Shown here in pieces: positions 1 to 5,278 of a stretch of DNA of 5,278 nucleotides. Location of the stretch: positions 1 through 5,278 of the forward strand of contig NZ_AQOV01000004.1 in assembly GCF_000365425.1 (NCBI RefSeq), given 5' to 3'. The notes beneath the pieces are model-generated. The model saw nothing but the letters and a program-made list of their open reading frames with translations, ran no database searches and had not been told where the DNA came from. Both the position numbers and the translations under genes were made by a program. How positions within the stretch are numbered: position 1 is the first letter of the stretch; each line of letters opens with the position of its first letter. The DNA is from Methylomonas sp. MK1. Its GTDB lineage: Bacteria; Pseudomonadota; Gammaproteobacteria; Methylococcales; Methylomonadaceae.

Positions 1-710
1 TTCACGGTGTCTTTAAATTCACCCAACTGGCCTTTGTAGTTACCTGTCACGTTGCGGGTCAAATCGCCTTGTTCAACCAACGCCAGCACTTCGACGGCTT
101 CATTCAGCGGCAAGATCACGCCATCCAGGGTGTCATTGACGCCTTCGACGATTTTGCGGAAGTCGCCTTGGTGCTTACTGGCGTCGGCGCGGGTTTGCAG
201 ACGGCCTTCAACGGCGGCGGTTGCCAGCATATTGGCGTCGGCCACCAGTGCATTGACCGCATCGATACAGGTGTTGAGGTTGTTTTTAATCGTGTTGAAA
301 TCGCCGTTGTAGCTATCGGTGATTTTGGCCGGAATGTGTCCTTTGGAAATGTTATCGACATAGTCAGCCGCTACATTCAACGGGCCTATGACCGCATTCA
401 GGGTCAGGTTCACGCCCTCGACAATCTTGCGAAAATCGCCTTGGTGTTTAGTGGCATCGGCTCTAGTTGCCAGATGGCCTTCTACGGCTGCGGTCGAGAG
501 CATATTGGCGTCGGCGACCAGGGCGTTCACCGCATCGATACAGGTATTCAGGTTGTTTTTGATGGTGTTGAAATCACCGTTGTAGGTGTCGGTGATTTTT
601 GCCGGAATCGCCCCGCGAGAGATGTTGTCCACATACTCGGCCGCGACGTTGAGCGGGCCGATCACGGCGTCCAGGGTGTTGTTGACGCCTTCGACAATCT
701 TGCGGTAATC
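1..710. repeat. Long direct repeat, left copy (identical to 4569-5278)
   Basis: Every base matches 4569-5278 at an offset of 4568, in the same orientation. It covers the last two double-HAMP units and the final canonical HAMP, in the same reading frame as the right copy. The match starts and ends at the window edges, so its true length is unknown and may be larger. Confidence 0.99.
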
Positions 711-2948
711 GCCTTGGTATTGGCTGGCATCGGCGCGGGTGGCTAAGCGGCCTTCGATGGCCGCTTTTTCCAGCGCAGCGGCTTCCGCCACCATGCTGCT
801 GATCGCGTCGATACAGTTATTCAGGTTGTTTTTGATGGTGTTGAAATCGCCGTTGTAGTGGTCGGTGATTTTTGCCGGAATCGCCCCGCGAGAGATGTTG
901 TCCACGTACTCGGCGGCGACGTTCAAGGGCCCGATCACCGCGTCCAGGGTGCTGTTGACGCCTTCGACGATTTTACGGAAATCACCTTGGTGCTGGGTCG
1001 CATCGGCACGGGTGGCCAGACGGCCTTCGACCGCAGCGGTCGCCAGCATGTTGGCGTCAGCGACGAGGGCATTAACGGCATCGATACAGGTATTCAGATT
1101 GTTTTTGATGACGTTGAAATCGCCGTTGTAGGTGTCGGTGATTTTCGCGGGGATCGCACCTTTAGAAATGTTATTCACATACTCGGCGGCAACGTTGAGC
1201 GGGCCAATCACCGCGTCCAGGGTGTTGTTGACGCCTTCGACAATCTTGCGGTAATCGCCTTGGTATTGGCTGGCGTCGGCGCGGGTGGCTAAGCGGCCTT
1301 CGATGGCCGCTTTTTCCAACGCAGCGGCTTCGGCCACCATGCTGCTAATCGCGTCGATACAGTTGTTCAGATTGTTTTTGATGGTGTTGAAATCGCCGTT
1401 GTAGTGGTCGGTGATTTTCGCCGGAATCGCCCCGCGAGAGATGTTGTCCACGTAATCGGCGGCGACGTTCAAAGGTCCGATCACCGCATCCAGGGTGCTG
1501 TTGACCCCTTCGACGATTTTTCGGAAATCGCCTTGGTGTTGGCTGGCATCCGCTCGGGTGGCCAAGCGACCTTCGACGGCGGCAGTAGACAACCTGTTGG
1601 CGTCGGCCACCAGGGCGTTCACTGCATCGATACAGGTATTCAGGTTGTTTTTGATGGTGTTGAAATCACCGTTGTAGGTGTCGGTGATTTTCGCCGGAAT
1701 AGCCCCGCGAGAGATGTTGTCCACATATTCGGCGGCCACGTTCAAGGGCCCGATCACGGCGTCCAGGGTGTTGTTGACGCCTTCCACCAGCTTACGAAAA
1801 TCGCCATGGTGTTTGGACGCATCGGCGCGAGTAGACAAACGGCCTTCGACAGCGGCTTTGGACAGCAGGTTGGCGTCGGCCACTACCGCTTTCAAGTTAC
1901 CGCGCACCAGTTCAATCGTCTCGTTGATAAACGCTTTTTTACCCGGCAGCTTTTCAATGGGGGCGTCGAAATCGCCTTCGCCAAATGACTTGAATACGCC
2001 TACCGCCATTTTTTTAACTGCAATATGGCCGTTAACCATATCGTTTACGCCTTTAGCGACGGATCTGAAGCTACCATGAAATTTTTGCTGATCGACAACC
2101 ACATCGATATCGCCCTTTTCATGCTCGCTAGCCATGTGATCCATCTCGGCCAATAGTGCCTTAATGTTGTCGCTAAGCTGCTTCATATTCGCCAGAACGC
2201 TAGTTTCATCGCCTTGTTTAGGTTGAATGGCAGTAGATAAATCTCCCTGCGAAATTTTATAGGCTAAATCCGCAACAAAATCCGGTTCGCCACCCAATTG
2301 CCGCATTAAGCTGCGTATGATGATCGTGGCAACTATGACACTCAAAATCAGAGCAAACACAGCCACAGCCAACATAATATTGAAGCTGGAGCCGTAAAGA
2401 TCGTCGGCATCTTTGGCCTGCGAATTCATTCTTTGCTCTTGATATTCGTTGATATCCGCCAAAGCCTTTAATAAAGCGGCATTTGTCGGTCTGAAGTCGT
2501 TCAACAGAAAATTGATAGCCTCTTGTTTACCCTTGCTGTTCTCTAGCAGATCGTAAAAGGTATCGTATTTTTTGCCGACTTCCTGGCGTCTATCGCTCAA
2601 TGTTTTCAGCAATGAACGCCCAGCTTCGGACTTTATAGTCGCTTCGAGCTTATCCATAGATGCTTTGTTTTCGTCCCTATTTTGTTGGATATCCTGCCTG
2701 GTTTCTTTGATCTTGGCTTCATCGTCCAATAACAGCAGGACATTCATATTGCGGGCAATCGACAAGGTGTTTTCTATCATCTCGCCGGTAATTTTGACTT
2801 TGGTGTAGCCGTCGTTAACTATGTCTTGCGTGATATCCGATAGCGATTTCATGTTATTCAAACCAATGCCGACAACAAGCGCCAGCAAACTTAAAACAAA
2901 GCCAAAGGCCAGCCCAAGCTTTGTAGCAATTTTCATATTGGTAAACAT
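1..2948 (-). CDS. Poly-HAMP methyl-accepting chemotaxis protein, N-terminal part (3' end runs off the window)
   Basis: This is a transmembrane chemoreceptor that would pass ligand signals to the CheA/CheW array. The frame is open for 982 codons from ATG at 2948 to the left edge. Residues about 11-30 form TM1 and 189-211 TM2. The mostly helical, charged stretch 35-188 between them fits a periplasmic four-helix-bundle MCP sensor. A first HAMP follows TM2 (LGGEP at 218-222, then SQGDLS). Two more HAMP-like stretches occupy about 270-355. From residue 356 there are 91-residue double-HAMP units, each with an xEGxLxTRADA half and an NISxGxIPAKITD half. The last visible part is a more canonical HAMP (EQGDLTRNVTG) near 947-982. 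ATG 2948 is preferred over the in-frame ATG at 2936 because AAGGA lies 7 bases upstream of it. The signalling domain lies beyond the edge; its likely sequence is the gene at 3374-5278, which shares 710 identical bases. The long plus-strand open frames opposite this gene are shadows of its repeats. Confidence 0.93.
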   Translation of the reverse strand, partial: MFTNMKIATKLGLAFGFVLSLLALVVGIGLNNMKSLSDITQDIVNDGYTKVKITGEMIENTLSIARNMNVLLLLDDEAKIKETRQDIQQNRDENKASMDKLEATIKSEAGRSLLKTLSDRRQEVGKKYDTFYDLLENSKGKQEAINFLLNDFRPTNAALLKALADINEYQEQRMNSQAKDADDLYGSSFNIMLAVAVFALILSVIVATIIIRSLMRQLGGEPDFVADLAYKISQGDLSTAIQPKQGDETSVLANMKQLSDNIKALLAEMDHMASEHEKGDIDVVVDQQKFHGSFRSVAKGVNDMVNGHIAVKKMAVGVFKSFGEGDFDAPIEKLPGKKAFINETIELVRGNLKAVVADANLLSKAAVEGRLSTRADASKHHGDFRKLVEGVNNTLDAVIGPLNVAAEYVDNISRGAIPAKITDTYNGDFNTIKNNLNTCIDAVNALVADANRLSTAAVEGRLATRADASQHQGDFRKIVEGVNSTLDAVIGPLNVAADYVDNISRGAIPAKITDHYNGDFNTIKNNLNNCIDAISSMVAEAAALEKAAIEGRLATRADASQYQGDYRKIVEGVNNTLDAVIGPLNVAAEYVNNISKGAIPAKITDTYNGDFNVIKNNLNTCIDAVNALVADANMLATAAVEGRLATRADATQHQGDFRKIVEGVNSTLDAVIGPLNVAAEYVDNISRGAIPAKITDHYNGDFNTIKNNLNNCIDAISSMVAEAAALEKAAIEGRLATRADASQYQGDYRKIVEGVNNTLDAVIGPLNVAAEYVDNISRGAIPAKITDTYNGDFNTIKNNLNTCIDAVNALVADANMLSTAAVEGHLATRADATKHQGDFRKIVEGVNLTLNAVIGPLNVAADYVDNISKGHIPAKITDSYNGDFNTIKNNLNTCIDAVNALVADANMLATAAVEGRLQTRADASKHQGDFRKIVEGVNDTLDGVILPLNEAVEVLALVEQGDLTRNVTGNYKGQLGEFKDTV
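661..960 (-). repeat. Higher-order array repeat, copy 1 (similar to 1207-1506)
   Basis: It aligns with 1207-1506 at an offset of 546 bp (two units), with about a dozen differences counted by eye. Both copies carry a variant unit type (AISSMVAEAAALEKAAIEG and QYQGDYRK) that is absent from the other units. This indicates past duplication of a two-unit block inside the array. Confidence 0.85.
1207..1506 (-). repeat. Higher-order array repeat, copy 2 (similar to 661-960)
   Basis: This is the second copy of the two-unit block. Most of the roughly dozen differences from 661-960 are third-position or conservative, and the frame is kept. That suggests selection on the protein since the duplication. 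Confidence 0.85.
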
Positions 2949-2955
2949 ACGATTT

Positions 2956-2960
2956 TCCTT
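2956..2960 (-). promoter_or_regulatory. Ribosome binding site of the left mcp
   Basis: AAGGA on the minus strand sits 7 bases before ATG 2948. The alternative in-frame ATG (MKIATKLGL start, at 2936) would be 19 bases away, so this site decides the start. I see no convincing promoter in the 55 bases between the upstream ORF and this start. Translation from a longer chemotaxis transcript is therefore likely. Confidence 0.7.
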
Positions 2961-3003
2961 ACGGTATTTGACTGTTTGTGAAGACTTTCAGTGGAATAGA
3001 AAT

Positions 3004-3189
3004 TCATCCTGGGAATCGGTTATGCTCCTGTTGGCGAATCAAAGTGGGGGCATCGAGAATTAATGCGACTCCACCGCTACCGAGAATGGTGGAACCGCCA
3101 ACGCCCTGCGCGTGAATGACGCCCGCCAAACCGGCCAAACCCAGCACTTCTGAACCGATTAATAACAACAAACGTTGTGTGACTGTCAT
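3004..3189 (-). pseudogene. Chimeric remnant: MCP N-terminus fused in frame to CheA C-terminus
   Basis: This is a 61-codon ORF with a good ribosome binding site and a TGA stop. Residues 1-25 (MTVTQRLLLLIGSEVLGLAG...) have the short charged start and hydrophobic first membrane segment typical of MCPs, and differ from the N-terminus of the mcp at 2948. Residues about 28-52 (GVGGSTILGSGGVALILD, then APTLI) match the last strands of the CheW-like P5 domain at the end of CheA; E. coli CheA ends similarly with ATILGDGSVALIVD. The usual GDG reads GSG here. The stop lies 55 bases before the next mcp, a normal operon spacing for cheA-mcp. I infer a recombination junction, not a functional gene. It is too short to be a receptor and lacks every catalytic CheA domain. 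It could be translated into a small membrane peptide. An assembly or amplification chimera would look the same. Confidence 0.65.
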
Positions 3190-3373
3190 TGTTGTACCCT
3201 CATTAGTTTTCTTAAATGCATAACGTCGCTCACGCGATAAAGTAGTACGGCATTCCTTACCGCGCCGATTTCACAACATCAGGTTGACCGCTTCCCTTTT
3301 AGTCGCCCGTTGCTTGAGTCATTTCTCTCAGCTGATTCCTGTTACCAAAACCCAAGTTCTGCAAGCTGCTGTT
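3190..3373. other. Intergenic spacer between the mcp stop and the chimeric ORF
   Basis: This spacer has no coding potential that I can support. Downstream of the TAA at 3374-3376 I find no hairpin followed by a T-run, so no intrinsic terminator is called. A flagellar sigma-28 type promoter (TAAA...GCCGATAA) was looked for; only a poor partial match exists. The spacer could hold the native promoter of the second mcp, whose start is kept at 3189, but no site can be named with confidence. Confidence 0.5.
3197..3201 (-). promoter_or_regulatory. Ribosome binding site of the chimeric ORF
   Basis: GAGGG on the minus strand lies 7 bases before ATG 3189. It supports the view that 3189 was the real start of an MCP gene before the rearrangement, and that the chimeric ORF may still be translated. 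Confidence 0.55.
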
Positions 3374-5278
3374 TTACAACTTCGCTTGTTTTTTTAATGT
3401 CACGATTGCAACACTGACTTGGCTGGACGCCAATGCAAATGCGCTGCCCGCATCTAACAAGGACTCGGCTGTTTCATATTGGCCGCTATTAATAACCTCG
3501 GCCACTTTTCCGGCTTCGCGATGAAACTGCGCATGTCTATGCAGACAGTCCTGAAAACCCGACAAATGTTGGTATTGCCGTTGGCCGCCACCGTGCAACC
3601 ATTTGCCCAACTTGCAGCAATCGTCCCGGCCAATGGTCGCGGCATCCATGTGTTCATGCTGACTGATACCGCGCCGCAGTTTAACTTTCCACTCACTGTG
3701 TGCTTGGATAGCTGCATCCAAGTCAATGGCGTCATCCTCTGTGGCTTTTGCACTTGCCGGCTTTGCACTTTCTGACCGACGCGATGTTGCCTGGGCCGCT
3801 GACCTGCTGACATCGTGTCCGGAAGAGATAATTTTGAAAAAACTCATCAAAGTTTGCAGTTGTTCGGTTTGACTGGTCATTTCTTCGGCGGTTGCCGCCA
3901 GTTGTTCGCTGGCGGACGCATTCTGCTGAGTAATCTGGTTCATCTGGTTCATCGCATTGTTGACTTGGCTGACACCGGCCGATTGCTCTTGCGACGCGGC
4001 GGCAATTTCCTGGACCAAATCGGAGGTTCTGGCTATGCTGGGGACGATTTCATCCAACAGTTTGCCGGCCGATTCGGCTGTTTCCACGCTGGTTTCCGCT
4101 AATTCGCCGATTTCCTGCGCGGCCACTTGGCTGCGCTCGGCCAGCTTGCGGACTTCCGCCGCCACCACCGCGAAGCCTTTGCCGTGATCGCCGGCCCGCG
4201 CCGCTTCGATGGCCGCATTCAGTGCCAACATGTTGGTCTGATACGCAATGTCGTCGATGATGCCGATTTTCTTGGCGATCTCGCGCATGGCGTCAACGGT
4301 CTGCTTAACGGCTTCACCGCCTTGGCTGGCTTCGGTAGCGGCTTTGCTGGCCATGCCGTCGGTGACTTTGGCATTGTCGGCATTCTGGTTGATGCTGGCC
4401 GCCATTTCCTCGATGCTGGCGCTGGTGATCTCGACACTGCCCGCTTGTTCGCTGGCGGCTTGCGACAGCGATTGGGAGGTGGAACTGATCTGCTCGGAGG
4501 CATTACCCAGCTGATCCGCTGCCGAAATAACCTCGGAAATGGTTTGGGAGAGTTTGGCGACGGTGTTATTCACGGTGTCTTTAAATTCACCCAACTGGCC
4601 TTTGTAGTTACCTGTCACGTTGCGGGTCAAATCGCCTTGTTCAACCAACGCCAGCACTTCGACGGCTTCATTCAGCGGCAAGATCACGCCATCCAGGGTG
4701 TCATTGACGCCTTCGACGATTTTGCGGAAGTCGCCTTGGTGCTTACTGGCGTCGGCGCGGGTTTGCAGACGGCCTTCAACGGCGGCGGTTGCCAGCATAT
4801 TGGCGTCGGCCACCAGTGCATTGACCGCATCGATACAGGTGTTGAGGTTGTTTTTAATCGTGTTGAAATCGCCGTTGTAGCTATCGGTGATTTTGGCCGG
4901 AATGTGTCCTTTGGAAATGTTATCGACATAGTCAGCCGCTACATTCAACGGGCCTATGACCGCATTCAGGGTCAGGTTCACGCCCTCGACAATCTTGCGA
5001 AAATCGCCTTGGTGTTTAGTGGCATCGGCTCTAGTTGCCAGATGGCCTTCTACGGCTGCGGTCGAGAGCATATTGGCGTCGGCGACCAGGGCGTTCACCG
5101 CATCGATACAGGTATTCAGGTTGTTTTTGATGGTGTTGAAATCACCGTTGTAGGTGTCGGTGATTTTTGCCGGAATCGCCCCGCGAGAGATGTTGTCCAC
5201 ATACTCGGCCGCGACGTTGAGCGGGCCGATCACGGCGTCCAGGGTGTTGTTGACGCCTTCGACAATCTTGCGGTAATC
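3374..5278 (-). CDS. Poly-HAMP methyl-accepting chemotaxis protein with CZB domain, C-terminal part (5' end runs off the window)
   Basis: This is the cytoplasmic signalling half of a chemoreceptor; it controls CheA autophosphorylation through CheW. The frame is open from the right edge (first codons DYRKIVEG) for 634 residues to TAA. No true start is present; the GTG at 5233 is internal. In the numbering of the reconstructed 1380-residue protein, the visible part starts at residue 747. It contains the end of the double-HAMP array, then a canonical HAMP (PLNEAVEVLALVEQGDL, from 947). The coiled-coil signalling domain spans about 990-1230, with the conserved hairpin tip at 1090-1109 (IAYQTN...NAAIEAARAG; bases 4190-4249). 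Likely methylation helices carry SIEEMAAS and TAEEMTSQ. A low-complexity linker rich in Ser, Ala and Lys follows. A CZB zinc-binding domain lies at about 1266-1375, with likely ligands H1273 (HSEW), C1301 (CKLGKWL), H1328 and H1332 (HAQFH). There is no C-terminal NWETF-type pentapeptide tether for CheR/CheB. Its first 710 visible bases are identical to the end of the left gene. Confidence 0.95.
   Translation of the reverse strand, partial: DYRKIVEGVNNTLDAVIGPLNVAAEYVDNISRGAIPAKITDTYNGDFNTIKNNLNTCIDAVNALVADANMLSTAAVEGHLATRADATKHQGDFRKIVEGVNLTLNAVIGPLNVAADYVDNISKGHIPAKITDSYNGDFNTIKNNLNTCIDAVNALVADANMLATAAVEGRLQTRADASKHQGDFRKIVEGVNDTLDGVILPLNEAVEVLALVEQGDLTRNVTGNYKGQLGEFKDTVNNTVAKLSQTISEVISAADQLGNASEQISSTSQSLSQAASEQAGSVEITSASIEEMAASINQNADNAKVTDGMASKAATEASQGGEAVKQTVDAMREIAKKIGIIDDIAYQTNMLALNAAIEAARAGDHGKGFAVVAAEVRKLAERSQVAAQEIGELAETSVETAESAGKLLDEIVPSIARTSDLVQEIAAASQEQSAGVSQVNNAMNQMNQITQQNASASEQLAATAEEMTSQTEQLQTLMSFFKIISSGHDVSRSAAQATSRRSESAKPASAKATEDDAIDLDAAIQAHSEWKVKLRRGISQHEHMDAATIGRDDCCKLGKWLHGGGQRQYQHLSGFQDCLHRHAQFHREAGKVAEVINSGQYETAESLLDAGSAFALASSQVSVAIVTLKKQAKL
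4569..5278. repeat. Long direct repeat, right copy (identical to 1-710)
   Basis: This is the exact second copy, inside the 3' mcp. Going left from 4569 the sequence continues into the signalling domain, which is what the truncated left gene lacks. Joining the copies therefore gives a complete mcp. Confidence 0.99.
4814..5278 (-). repeat. Tandem double-HAMP repeats (right mcp, partial)
   Basis: This is the end of the same array in the right gene. It has one complete 273-bp unit (4814-5086) and most of the preceding one, cut by the window edge. It is identical to bases 246-710. Confidence 0.9.

Larger units (their letters stand above)
246..1883 (-). repeat. Six tandem 273-bp double-HAMP repeats (left mcp)
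   Basis: The period is exactly 273 bp (91 codons): the anchor codons for TGT-ATC-GAT (or GAC) recur at 261, 534, 807, 1080, 1353 and 1626 with no drift. Units encode residues 356-446, 447-537, 538-628, 629-719, 720-810 and 811-901. A seventh unit starts at 902, but its second half is replaced by a divergent canonical HAMP. Each unit holds two HAMP-like modules of about 45 residues. This matches the 90-odd-residue HAMP repeats known from fungal Nik1-type kinases and bacterial poly-HAMP receptors. Confidence 0.93.

Noticed and set aside
1..710. Terminal repeats taken as ends of a phage or transposon
   Set aside because: They are coding HAMP sequence continuing a chemoreceptor frame; there is no transposase, integrase, terminase, inverted terminal repeat or replication gene.
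69..1988. Long plus-strand open frames (69-746, 858-1292, 1404-1988) opposite the left mcp
   Set aside because: They repeat with the same 273-bp period, lack ribosome binding sites, and are explained by the codon pattern of the HAMP repeats on the minus strand.
3040..3110. Possible cyclic-di-GMP (GEMM-I type) riboswitch, from CACGCGCAGGGC and GGUAGCGGUGG in the minus-strand RNA
   Set aside because: The core segments with GACGCAAAGCC-like and CCUAAACC-like strands are missing, and the stretch is explained as coding sequence of the CheA tail.
3226..3237. Small hairpin TCGC-GTGA-GCGA on the minus strand
   Set aside because: It has a stem of only four base pairs, no T-run after it, and no other sign of function.
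3271..3320. Possible sigma-28 flagellar promoter starting at CTAAAAGGG on the minus strand
   Set aside because: With normal spacing the -10 side reads CTGATGTT, a poor match to GCCGATAA.
4219..4503. Alternative-frame ORFs over the signalling domain (minus 4219-4503 and plus 4248-4514)
   Set aside because: They overlap the fully conserved MCP hairpin tip in its correct frame and have no family resemblance; they are shadows.

Overview
The window holds methyl-accepting chemotaxis protein (MCP) sequence, all on the minus strand. From the protein families alone it looks like a motile Gram-negative proteobacterium. From memory of similar proteins, my best guess is a gammaproteobacterial methanotroph (Methylococcales type), but nothing here proves the lineage.

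Layout, right to left in the direction of transcription: 5278-3374 is the 3' part of an MCP gene (end of a poly-HAMP array, signalling domain, C-terminal zinc-binding CZB domain, TAA stop). 3373-3190 is a gene-free spacer. 3189-3004 is a 61-codon chimeric ORF whose first ~25 residues look like an MCP N-terminus and whose last ~33 look like the extreme C-terminus of the kinase CheA. After 55 bases comes a second MCP gene, 2948-1 (transmembrane four-helix sensor, then a long poly-HAMP array), which runs off the left edge.

Bases 1-710 and 4569-5278 are identical at every base, in the same orientation and reading frame. Read modulo this 4568-bp period, the two partial genes join into one uninterrupted ORF of 1380 residues: TM1, four-helix sensor, TM2, about 16-17 HAMP-like modules (including seven 91-residue double-HAMP units), MCP signalling domain and CZB domain. 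The simplest reading is a tandem duplication, an excised circle or an assembly loop with a 4568-bp unit. The ancestral order would be cheA - poly-HAMP mcp - second mcp, and the chimeric ORF (start of the second mcp joined to the end of cheA) would be the novel junction.

Functionally this is one chemoreceptor module: a periplasmic four-helix sensor feeds a very long cytoplasmic HAMP relay, which controls a CheA/CheW-coupled hairpin, with a zinc-binding domain at the tail. No replication gene, transposase, tRNA, rRNA or CRISPR array was seen.
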